From Candidatus Collierbacteria bacterium (lineage in GTDB: Bacteria > Patescibacteriota > Microgenomatia > UBA1400 > MFAQ01), in NCBI GenBank assembly GCA_903873735.1, contig CAIQPO010000063.1:1-11274 (forward strand): DNA of 11,274 bases, in the 5' to 3' direction. The notes below the pieces were generated by a model. That model ran no database searches. It saw nothing but the letters and a program-made list of their open reading frames with translations, and was not told the origin of the DNA. Shown one piece after another: positions 1-6,577 of the stretch. Numbering within the stretch: position 1 is the stretch's first letter; each line of letters opens with the position of its first letter. A program made the position numbers and the translations under genes.

Positions 1-682
1 GGTCGAACCTTATCTTGGCCTCTCTCGTAGAGTACAGGTCGATCTTCCTGAGGAAATCAAAAAAGCTAGGATGAGAAAAATGAATAAGCTTTCCCCTAAG
101 ATTAACTACCCCGGAAAAGTGATTAATGTACCAAGAGCGGACCTTAGGAATTTTTAAGGCTATAGAGCCAAATAAGCCATGCTTGTTTAGGCCACTTTGC
201 TGTATGGCAAAACCTTCTGCACTTTCGGCAGTCTGGTAGTAAAAATAGCCTTTTTTAAATAGGCGGACGAAGGATTTGTTTATTTGGTCGCTTTTTTTGA
301 AAAATTTGCCGAATTCGTAGTTTATGAAGGCGGTCTGGTAGATATTAGCCGGATTTTTCTTTTTTCCAAGGACAATACGGCGGACTTCTTTTTGGAGTGC
401 AGAATCGAGTCTTTCGTCAGCGTCTATTAACATCACCCATTCATTTTTAGCTTCCTTTATTCCCCAGTTTTTATTGTTGAAGACCACACCTTTAGATTCG
501 CCAGAGTCTTTTAGGATTTTGCATTTAAAGCATCTCGCAATCTTTTCACTCTTGTCTCTGCAGCGATAGTCTAAGACCACGATTACCTCATCGGCAATCT
601 TGGTGATGTGGGAAAGAAATGAAGGAAGTATTTTATCTTCATTTAAGACAGCAGTGACTATAGTAAGAGGCAACTTGCTCAT
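1..682 (-). CDS. Family 2 glycosyltransferase, WaaE/KdtX-like (3' end beyond window)
   Basis: Reading from ATG at 682 to the left edge gives 227 codons with no stop, so the C-terminus lies outside the window. The start has the GT2 look (LPLTIVTAVLNED, about residues 4-16), followed by DEVIVVLD (31-38) and the nucleotide-sugar/metal motif LIDADER (85-91). Late residues HFSHPSFFDFLRKIDLYS (about 201-218) resemble the region after the catalytic domain in WaaE-like glycosyltransferases. The expected role is cytoplasmic transfer of a sugar from an NDP-sugar to a lipid- or polymer-linked acceptor; the sugar cannot be predicted. It lies 21 bases downstream of the GT-C gene and probably shares its transcript, although TATACT at 691-696 could serve as an internal -10. 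The family is fairly certain, the subfamily less so. Confidence 0.85.
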   Translation of the reverse strand, partial: MSKLPLTIVTAVLNEDKILPSFLSHITKIADEVIVVLDYRCRDKSEKIARCFKCKILKDSGESKGVVFNNKNWGIKEAKNEWVMLIDADERLDSALQKEVRRIVLGKKKNPANIYQTAFINYEFGKFFKKSDQINKSFVRLFKKGYFYYQTAESAEGFAIQQSGLNKHGLFGSIALKIPKVRSWYINHFSGVVNLRGKLIHFSHPSFFDFLRKIDLYSTREAKIRFD

Positions 683-703
683 GTAATTAAAGTATACAGA
701 TAC

Positions 704-1879
704 CTACGGTAAGGCTAAATGCCACCATGTCTTAATATAAAACCAAGAAAATCCGATAAATAACTGAGCTGATATTAGCAGTGAAGATAGTAGTAATAGT
801 TTCTGGTTTTTTGATGCCTCCAGTAGCCCAATCACATAAGGAATGACTACGGGAAAGACAAAAAATGCTTTTAAAACTGAATTGTATGGGAGCCTTAGAT
901 TGTAGGCAATTAATGAAGCAATGGCTAAGACGACGTAGGCAAAGAGGAGAGCAAATTCATCCTTATTCTTTTTTCTAAATTTTGTAAGACCATATATTGA
1001 TAGCGTTAGCAACGGGAAACCTAAAAGCCACAATACTAAGGGCTTTTTGTGAAACTCTACTACCGGAGAGGCAATGTGCTCACCGTCGTGCCAGAAGGTA
1101 TTCCAAAGACCTCCAACAAATGAGTAGTCGTGGGCGTCAAAGATGTCTGTGTTTACCACCCATGATGGAGAAAGAAAAAAGCTTAAATCTCTCTTTTCTA
1201 TGTGACCTTTCATCTCAAAGAAATCATCATTGGCCAACAGGGGTTTACCGTAATTAATTTGATTGGAGATAAGAAGCGGAGAGACAGTTAAGATCAAGAC
1301 AAGGAGGGTACGAGCTACTTTTAGAGTGGGATTGTTTTTCCTATTTATGAAAAATTGAGTCAGAAGGATTATTGGAGCCAAGAGTAAATTACTAACTTTG
1401 GTATAAAACCCGAGAGCAAAAAGAACCACCCAGAGAGTGGATAGTTTCTTGGAGCTTGGATGTTTTAATTGGTATAGGCAGGTGAGTAACACTAGCGAGC
1501 CAAACACACCGGCAAGGTATTCATTGGTGACTAGGGGCGTGAGGTAATAGGTCATTGGAAGTGAGACCAAGGCACTTACCGCGAACCACGACTTGGTAAG
1601 TTTAAATATTCCAAAGATCAACAAAAGAAGGGCAATGATGTTTATTACCTGGATGTTGATATTTAGCAACCTAAAGACACTGGCGAGTAAATAGAAAACA
1701 GGTGGCTGATTAAGCTCCCAGCCGGCATTGGCTGGCGGCAGAGAGAGATGCTCAAGAAGATATTGAATGTAGTTTAGGTGTCCTGAAGCATCTATACCCA
1801 TTTTGGGATTGTAAAGGCTAACGTTGTGGACAGCTAAGGCAAGAACAAGGAATAAAGGAATAACTTTGATAAATCTCAT
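704..1879 (-). CDS. Polytopic GT-C (GT39/ArnT-like) membrane glycosyltransferase
   Basis: A 391-residue protein made mostly of hydrophobic segments. The N-terminal helix is followed by an extracytoplasmic loop with GIDASGHLNYI (about 28-38) and WELNQPPVFYLL (54-65). This acidic-residue-then-QPP layout is typical of the first loop of GT39/PMT/ArnT-like enzymes, where the Asp (here D30) is the likely catalytic base. About nine further hydrophobic segments follow. Such enzymes use a polyprenyl-phosphate sugar and glycosylate proteins, lipids or glycans on the outer face of the membrane. It is shorter than typical ArnT (about 550 residues) and has no large C-terminal soluble domain. Its ATG overlaps the TGA of the upstream gene (ATGA, 1876-1879), so translation is probably coupled. 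Donor and acceptor are unknown. Confidence 0.75.
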   Translation of the reverse strand: MRFIKVIPLFLVLALAVHNVSLYNPKMGIDASGHLNYIQYLLEHLSLPPANAGWELNQPPVFYLLASVFRLLNINIQVINIIALLLLIFGIFKLTKSWFAVSALVSLPMTYYLTPLVTNEYLAGVFGSLVLLTCLYQLKHPSSKKLSTLWVVLFALGFYTKVSNLLLAPIILLTQFFINRKNNPTLKVARTLLVLILTVSPLLISNQINYGKPLLANDDFFEMKGHIEKRDLSFFLSPSWVVNTDIFDAHDYSFVGGLWNTFWHDGEHIASPVVEFHKKPLVLWLLGFPLLTLSIYGLTKFRKKNKDEFALLFAYVVLAIASLIAYNLRLPYNSVLKAFFVFPVVIPYVIGLLEASKNQKLLLLSSLLISAQLFIGFSWFYIKTWWHLALP

Positions 1880-3492
1880 TTAAATGAATATTTAAATGGC
1901 AGACAGTTGCTTTTCCCCTTGGAGAGAGTAATTACACACAAGCTGCCCGACTTGGTCTCAAGTGGATTAGTACGGAAGATAACTCTCTGATCCGACCAGC
2001 CACCATTTATCACTCTTTGCGCCTCTCCATTGATTTCTACTCTGCCGACAAAGGGAATGTCTTGGAAATTAGCTCCGGTAAGTACCACATCTGTCCAGGC
2101 TTCACTTACCTCTTGAGGTGAGATGCTAATGAGTGTGGGCTCCACTCTAAAGCTTGAGGCTATGCGAAGGGTTTGGCTCCCGGCAAGCCAGAATAGCAGG
2201 CAGAAAACAAAAATGACTCCGACTAAGTGCTTGGTGTGAAGGTATAGCTTGTGAGAAGCATATGAAATAATTCCAGCAGAAAGGAAAAGAGGAATGGCTA
2301 GAGAGAAAAGGATTTTGGATGGATAGCTTTCTGGGAAGAATTTAATATATGAGGGCGTCAGATCTGCGATGTCTATTGCAAGATTCAAGATCATAAGAAG
2401 TGAAAAAATCAGTAAAAAATGATCTGTGTGCCTACTAACGAACCTGCCTGAGGTAGTGGATAAGTCCATTTTGGGTGAGAGTAAGTTCTTTTTAAATTGG
2501 GTAAGTGAGAAAAGCTTTTTGGGCTTGAATTTTAGTTCGTAGATTTGCTGAAATACTGTAATACACAAGAAGAGATATGCCCAGACAGCAGCTTTTTCAG
2601 CTATTGCGTCTTGCTTTAGAATAAGCAAAATAGGAGTTAGGCAGAGATAGGCAAGGGCAAACACAGCGGAAATTCTAGACTCCAAACGGAATCGGCGAGA
2701 AATAAGCGCATAGAAAAATAGTATGGCGATGAAAAGTGGGTCGAAACTTTCTTTGAGATAAAAGGTGTCCCAGATAGTAAAGAGAAGAGCCGTGCCTAGC
2801 AGAAAATGGAAGCTTAAACCATCAGACACAAAGTAAACAGCCATGAAAATCAGTGGGAGAAGGTAGAAGAAAGCAATTATTTTTGTGTCTTGGTCGCCAA
2901 AGATATTCATTATTTTTTGGCTAACAAAATAGGAAACAAGCTTGGGTTTTTGGGCAAATTCAGCCTTAGTGAAGCCTGATTTGGCTACAAATACAGGCTT
3001 TTGGTAGTCGATAAGAATGCCAGAACCAGTAGCCCCATATTTTGACTCAAGCTCAAACACAAAGTCTCCCCCATCTGAGTTTGCTATTACTGGGAATCCA
3101 AAGGGGAAGTGCTTGTGCGGGAGAAATTGATCAGTTTTGTACTCGGCTTGGTAATACCAGCTTTCAGATCCTTTTCTTTTTAATCTAAAAATTAAAGTGT
3201 CGTTTGAGTCGCGATCTTGATTGTAGAAACGGATAGATATTATTCCCAGATTGGGATAGGTGGTATGGAATTTTCCCCAGACTTTATCGCCAGCCAAAAG
3301 CTCTCCAGATCTAGTGGATATGAGCTCTTCTGACTTACCTCGGTAATCTAGATTTAGAATTCCAAATTCTGAAGCTTTAAGATGAGAGTAAATACCAAAA
3401 ACTGCATATAGAGATAAAATGAGGGGCAAAACCAGATGAAAAGATAGGGCTTTTAATTTAGGTATCACTAGAAGTATTATAGAAGTCCGCAT
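1876..3492 (-). CDS. Polytopic membrane protein with extracytoplasmic beta-rich domain and C-terminal IPT/TIG-like domain
   Basis: A 538-residue protein of unknown function. Residues about 16-37 form a membrane helix. About 45-165 is a soluble, probably beta-rich domain (SNDTLIFRLKRK near 96-107, GGDFVFELESKYG near 141-153), like extracytoplasmic modules on other envelope membrane proteins of uncultured bacteria. Hydrophobic segments fill about 203-320 and 358-446, separated by a basic, probably cytoplasmic loop (KFKPKKLF). Residues about 451-538 resemble an IPT/TIG Ig-like fold: SISP (456-459), VVLTGANF (469-476), GGWSDQRVIF (497-506), and SGSLCVITL and GKSNCLPFKY at the end. C519 and C530 could form a disulfide. 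It heads the leftward group and overlaps the GT-C gene by ATGA. No Shine-Dalgarno site is seen; TAAAAT (3498-3503) lies five bases before the ATG. A glycan-binding or glycan-processing role is inference from context. Confidence 0.7.
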   Translation of the reverse strand: MRTSIILLVIPKLKALSFHLVLPLILSLYAVFGIYSHLKASEFGILNLDYRGKSEELISTRSGELLAGDKVWGKFHTTYPNLGIISIRFYNQDRDSNDTLIFRLKRKGSESWYYQAEYKTDQFLPHKHFPFGFPVIANSDGGDFVFELESKYGATGSGILIDYQKPVFVAKSGFTKAEFAQKPKLVSYFVSQKIMNIFGDQDTKIIAFFYLLPLIFMAVYFVSDGLSFHFLLGTALLFTIWDTFYLKESFDPLFIAILFFYALISRRFRLESRISAVFALAYLCLTPILLILKQDAIAEKAAVWAYLFLCITVFQQIYELKFKPKKLFSLTQFKKNLLSPKMDLSTTSGRFVSRHTDHFLLIFSLLMILNLAIDIADLTPSYIKFFPESYPSKILFSLAIPLFLSAGIISYASHKLYLHTKHLVGVIFVFCLLFWLAGSQTLRIASSFRVEPTLISISPQEVSEAWTDVVLTGANFQDIPFVGRVEINGEAQRVINGGWSDQRVIFRTNPLETKSGSLCVITLSKGKSNCLPFKYSFK

Positions 3493-3506
3493 TAAATATT
3501 TTAAGC

Positions 3507-4664
3507 ATGAAAGACAGACGCATTTGGCTCATATTTCTGATTATCTTCGTAAACCTCCTGGGTTTTGGCATTATTTTGCCAATACTGCCCTATTATGCCG
3601 AACAGTTTGGAGCTAGCCCAATGACCATTGGATTACTTTCTGCCTCCTTTTCTCTTTTTCAATTTATCTCATCTCCAGTCTTGGGTGAACTATCAGACAG
3701 GTTTGGGAGAAGACCAATACTCTTATTTTCGATTCTTGGCACAGTGGCTTCATTTTTGCTTTTGGGAGTAGCCAAAACTTTACCAATGCTTTTCTTGGCA
3801 CGGATTGTGGATGGAATTTCTGGAGGTAATATCAGCACTGCCCAAGCATATATTGCTGATATCACTCCCAAAGAAAAAAGGTCACAAAGTATGGGGCTCA
3901 TTGGAGCTGCTTTTGGACTGGGATTTATCACGGGTCCGGCGTTGGGAGGGTGGCTATCTAGTTTTGGATATAGTGTGCCGGCCTATGTGGCGGCAGCGGT
4001 AGCAGGTGTGGCAGCCATCTTGGCTTTTTTCTTCTTACCTGAAACCGTAAATAAGGCGATGAGGGCTAAGGGGGTGAAAAAGCCTCTGTTTAGCTTTAAA
4101 GAAATGTATACCGTATCAACCAGTGAAGCGGTTGGTCCCCTTGTTATCATGGCTTTTTTGTCAAATATGTCTTTCTCGATGATGCAAGGAACTTTTGCTT
4201 TGTTCACTGAACACAGATTGTTTATGGGTCCTGGAGAAGTGGGAGCTTTGTTTGCTCTAATTGGGGTGCTTTCTGTGGTAGTCCAGATGGGGCTTTTGAA
4301 ATATGTAGTGGCATTCTTGGGGGAAAAGTGGGCTACTGCAGCTTCGATTCTGATGTCGGCTGCGGCTTTGATGCTAATGGGCTGGGTGTTTAGTATTAGA
4401 GAGCTTGTGGTGGCGATAGTGCTTCTGTCTCTTGGACAAGGAGTCTTGGGTCCTGTAATTACGGGTAGAGTGTCGGAGAAAACTCCTCCTGATGAACAAG
4501 GAAATGTGATGGGTGTGCTTCAATCGGTGGGAAGTTTGGCAAGACTCATTGGGCCAATCCTGGGTACAGCCTTTTTCCAGCCAAACTGTTATGGCTTTCC
4601 ATTTGTAGCGGCAGGAATTATCTTGCTATTTTGCCTACCTCTGGTGGAGAAGAAATACTACTGA
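3507..4664 (+). CDS. MFS exporter, TetA-like drug/H+ antiporter family (DHA1)
   Basis: A 385-residue protein with about 12 hydrophobic segments, the usual length for this family. The N-terminus has the GFGIILPILPYY signature (19-30). MFS motif A is GELSDRFGRRP (60-70) in the cytoplasmic loop after helix 2. ARIVDGISGGN (98-108) matches the helix 4 region. The antiporter motif C region is GLGFITGPALGG (137-148), preceded by ADITPKEKRSQSMG as in TetA relatives. The likely role is proton-coupled export of a small molecule across the cytoplasmic membrane; the substrate is unknown and tetracycline resistance should not be assumed. The start fits the family N-terminus. It begins only 14 bases from the divergent membrane-protein gene, and its TGA overlaps the 3' end of the convergent nuclease gene by 7 bases, with no terminator visible between them. 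Confidence 0.88.
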   Translation: MKDRRIWLIFLIIFVNLLGFGIILPILPYYAEQFGASPMTIGLLSASFSLFQFISSPVLGELSDRFGRRPILLFSILGTVASFLLLGVAKTLPMLFLARIVDGISGGNISTAQAYIADITPKEKRSQSMGLIGAAFGLGFITGPALGGWLSSFGYSVPAYVAAAVAGVAAILAFFFLPETVNKAMRAKGVKKPLFSFKEMYTVSTSEAVGPLVIMAFLSNMSFSMMQGTFALFTEHRLFMGPGEVGALFALIGVLSVVVQMGLLKYVVAFLGEKWATAASILMSAAALMLMGWVFSIRELVVAIVLLSLGQGVLGPVITGRVSEKTPPDEQGNVMGVLQSVGSLARLIGPILGTAFFQPNCYGFPFVAAGIILLFCLPLVEKKYY

Positions 4665-5233
4665 CAGGCTTTCCACAGACCTAGCTTTTCTTTTCTAGCT
4701 TGGCGTTCGGACTGGACAAAGATACCTGATAGGGCGGTATCTGGTGGGTAGGTAGCCACTTGAGCATAACCCTCACTTAGCATATATTCATTGACTAAGA
4801 GATTGTCGACATAAGCATAACGAAGTAGACGATTATATTTATCTACTTCAGAAACATCCCTTCTAAGGTATACCTCCTTACCATTTAGTAGCGAGGCTAG
4901 CTTGTTTTTCGCTTCGAGTGCAAAGCAATCACTTTTTCCTCCCTCACCTTTAATTTCAGGTGAGTTTATGCCAATGAGCCGCACCTTTGAGCCATCGGAG
5001 ATTTCGAAGGTATCTCCATCGATGATTCTTGTGACTATTACCTTGGTAATTTCAGCCGATGTGGTAGCTTGATTTATGGTTGGCGTGGCTGCGGGTGTAG
5101 CTACAGGTGAGATAGTTTGAGTGTTTTGAGCTGGAGATACATCTTGAGTGAGGTACGACTGGAGGAGAAAAAGGAATGAGGAAATAAAGATGGCGTGAAT
5201 GGCGAAAAGAACGTATCTGGGTTTTTGATTCAT
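4658..5233 (-). CDS. Membrane-anchored SNase-like (thermonuclease family) nuclease
   Basis: A 191-residue protein. Residues 7-28 form an uncleaved anchor or signal helix, followed by a Thr/Ala/Pro-rich linker (about 31-62). The SNase-like fold covers about 63-190. Compared with Staphylococcus nuclease, IDGDT (71-75) supplies the Ca-binding Asp pair, R85 corresponds to R35, E93 to E43, and R135 in DKYNR to R87. The position of D40 is Asn (N90, in RLIGINSPE) and that of T41 is Ser. Asn here occurs in many SNase relatives as far as I recall, so activity is likely but not proven. C103 and C190 are placed like a conserved disulfide of secreted members. The likely role is extracellular nucleic acid cleavage, plausibly for nucleotide scavenging. 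Its ATG overlaps the TGA of the decarboxylase gene (5230-5233). Confidence 0.88.
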   Translation of the reverse strand: MNQKPRYVLFAIHAIFISSFLFLLQSYLTQDVSPAQNTQTISPVATPAATPTINQATTSAEITKVIVTRIIDGDTFEISDGSKVRLIGINSPEIKGEGGKSDCFALEAKNKLASLLNGKEVYLRRDVSEVDKYNRLLRYAYVDNLLVNEYMLSEGYAQVATYPPDTALSGIFVQSERQARKEKLGLWKACQ

Positions 5234-6165
5234 AGGGTCTTAAAGTATTGTATCGTTTCTTTAAGTCCATCCTCAACTTTAACCACTGGTTCCCAACTGA
5301 GCCTGTCTTTGGCGAGGGCGATATCTGGTTTCCTTTGCTTGGGATCATCTGAGGGTAATGGCTCATAGATGATTTTGCTTTTTGACTCGGGAATGAGCTT
5401 GAGGATTTTTTCCGCTAGCTCTTTCATGGTGTATTCCTCTGGATTGCCCAGGTTTACCGGACCGATGAAACCCTGATCGTTTTCCATCATTCTTGTCATG
5501 CCCTCGACGAGATCGGAGACAAATTGGAAGCTTCTGGTTTGATTACCTTCACCATATATCGTAATAGGGGCGTTTTGTAAAGCTTGGTTGATGAAGTTTG
5601 AAACTACTCTGCCATCTTTGGGATCCATATTTGGGCCATAGGTATTGAAGATGCGGATGATGCGAATGGGTAGAAGATGAGTGCGGTGGTAGTCCATCAT
5701 GATGGTTTCTGCAGCCCGCTTGCCTTCGTCGTAGCAAGACCTGAAACCTATTGGGTTTACGTTCCCCCAGTAAGTTTCTGGCTGGGGATGAACAGCTGGA
5801 TCTCCATAAACCTCAGAAGTGCTAGCCTGGAGCACTGGGATTCCGCCATTTTTTAGGCTTAGGTCAAGAACATTGATCATTCCCAAAACTGAGGTCTTGA
5901 AAGTAAAGATTGAATCTTTCTGGTAGGCTGGGGGTGAGGCTGGACATGCGAGGTTATAGATGCGATCCAGCCCGGTGAAATTCAGTGGGCTAGTAACATC
6001 TTGGTTTACAAAAGTAAAATGAGGATTATCTTTTATGGCTGAAAGGTTTGATTCTCTACCGGTGTAGAGATTGTCGAGGCAAATCACATCGTGGCCTTCT
6101 GATAAGAGTCTAGTGCAAAGATGTGAACCGATAAAGCCCGCTCCTCCAGTAACTAATATTTTCAT
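5230..6165 (-). CDS. uxs: UDP-glucuronate decarboxylase (UDP-xylose synthase), extended SDR family
   Basis: A 311-residue cytoplasmic enzyme of about full length for bacterial UXS. The Rossmann motif TGGAGFIG is at 6-13, and D31 follows strand 2, as in NAD-binding extended SDRs. The UXS signature is very clear: NLACPASPPAYQ (71-82), STSEVYGDP with E118 (115-123), PQPETYWGNVNPIG (128-141), the catalytic pair Y145/K149 in SCYDEGK, RIFNTYGPNM (171-180), DGRVVSNFI (184-192) and DDPKQRKPDI (273-282). The family converts UDP-glucuronate to UDP-xylose through a UDP-4-keto intermediate, using bound NAD+. No UDP-glucose dehydrogenase is in the window, so the UDP-glucuronate must come from elsewhere. 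F141 replaces the more usual Pro before RSCYDEGK. It sits between the GIY-YIG and nuclease genes with ATGA overlaps on both sides. The product probably feeds the neighbouring glycosyltransferases. Confidence 0.9.
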   Translation of the reverse strand: MKILVTGGAGFIGSHLCTRLLSEGHDVICLDNLYTGRESNLSAIKDNPHFTFVNQDVTSPLNFTGLDRIYNLACPASPPAYQKDSIFTFKTSVLGMINVLDLSLKNGGIPVLQASTSEVYGDPAVHPQPETYWGNVNPIGFRSCYDEGKRAAETIMMDYHRTHLLPIRIIRIFNTYGPNMDPKDGRVVSNFINQALQNAPITIYGEGNQTRSFQFVSDLVEGMTRMMENDQGFIGPVNLGNPEEYTMKELAEKILKLIPESKSKIIYEPLPSDDPKQRKPDIALAKDRLSWEPVVKVEDGLKETIQYFKTL

Positions 6166-6431
6166 AAAGTAATTCTATCTCCAATTAGCTTTAATTTCTC
6201 CCCTTTTGAAAGCTTTTTTATTTCAGACTCTCTTTTTGAGGCTGAAGACCTATCTGGACTTGGTTCGGAATACACAAGTTTTACTGGAAGATGAGCTCTG
6301 GTGAAGCGGCTACCAGTGCCGGAGTTATGGGCTAAAAGCCTCTTTTCTAGATCTGTGGTGATACCGGTATATAGGCTTCCGTCGGAGCATTTGAGGATAT
6401 AGACAAAGTATGGCTTGAGTGTTTTGGGCAC
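6162..6431 (-). CDS. Standalone GIY-YIG domain protein (UPF0213/YhbQ type)
   Basis: An 89-residue single-domain protein. VYIL (10-13) occupies the GIY position and YTG (21-23) the YIG position, followed by R31 (TDLEKRLLAHN) and the conserved ..RESEIKKLSKGEK.. helix with E68 and K72/K73. Length and motif spacing match the small YhbQ/UPF0213 family of GIY-YIG proteins, thought to be DNA-processing nucleases of poorly defined role, rather than homing endonucleases. The start is GTG (6429-6431); the nearby ATG at 6433 is out of frame. No Shine-Dalgarno site is present, and TAAAAT (6437-6442) lies five bases upstream, so a leaderless transcript is possible. Its TGA overlaps the ATG of the decarboxylase gene (6162-6165), so this gene appears to open the three-gene operon. 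Confidence 0.87.
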   Translation of the reverse strand: MPKTLKPYFVYILKCSDGSLYTGITTDLEKRLLAHNSGTGSRFTRAHLPVKLVYSEPSPDRSSASKRESEIKKLSKGEKLKLIGDRITL

Positions 6432-6476
6432 ATTTAATTTTATGATATTTAAAGTGAGGTAATTATCCTATAACAC

Positions 6477-6505
6477 TTGACATTTGAGGCTATATGTGAT
6501 ATCAT
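6477..6505 (+). promoter_or_regulatory. Strong sigma70-type promoter for the G+C-rich gene
   Basis: TTGACA at 6477-6482 is a perfect -35. After a 17-base spacer comes TATCAT (6500-6505), five of six matches to the -10. TGA at 6497-6499 forms an extended -10 (TGn). Transcription should start near 6511-6512 and give a leader of about 66 bases. An 8-base palindrome, TGATATCA (6497-6504), overlaps the -10. No promoter of this quality is seen in front of the other genes. Confidence 0.7.
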
Positions 6506-6537
6506 ACCCACATTGTCGTAAATCGACACTCACATTG
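6506..6537 (+). repeat. 10-base direct repeat 22 bases apart, with a small leader hairpin between
   Basis: ACCCACATTG (6506-6515) and ACTCACATTG (6528-6537) match at nine of ten positions and start 22 bases apart, about two helical turns. Between them TGTCG (6514-6518) and CGACA (6524-6528) can pair over a TAAAT loop, placing a 5-bp hairpin at the predicted 5' end of the mRNA. The repeat may be an operator, or the hairpin a 5' stabiliser. Both roles are inference and the elements are short enough to arise by chance. Confidence 0.35.
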
Positions 6538-6560
6538 AAATTCTGTTCTACCTACCCCAC

Positions 6561-6567
6561 AAAGGAG
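6561..6567 (+). promoter_or_regulatory. Shine-Dalgarno site for the G+C-rich gene
   Basis: AAAGGAG lies 10 bases before the ATG at 6578. It decides the start: a TTG at 6569 extends the frame by three codons but sits one base from this site, too close to be used. It is the only textbook ribosome binding site I see in the window. Confidence 0.7.
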
Positions 6568-6577
6568 TTTGTTACCC

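Noticed and set aside
997..1257. 86-residue plus-strand frame
   Set aside because: Lies entirely within the GT-C glycosyltransferase gene on the other strand and has no protein-like pattern.
5052..5366. 104-residue minus-strand frame across the nuclease/decarboxylase junction
   Set aside because: Overlaps two well-supported genes; low-complexity Ser/His-rich shadow.
6162..6431. GIY-YIG gene as a homing endonuclease or mobile element beside the G+C-rich insert
   Set aside because: Length and motifs match the small standalone YhbQ/UPF0213 family, it is AT-rich like its neighbours, and it is coupled to the decarboxylase gene. No intron or terminal repeats are seen.
6569..6577. TTG start extending the 428-residue protein by three codons
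   Set aside because: It lies one base from the AAAGGAG site; the ATG at 6578 has workable spacing and gives a normal basic signal-anchor start.
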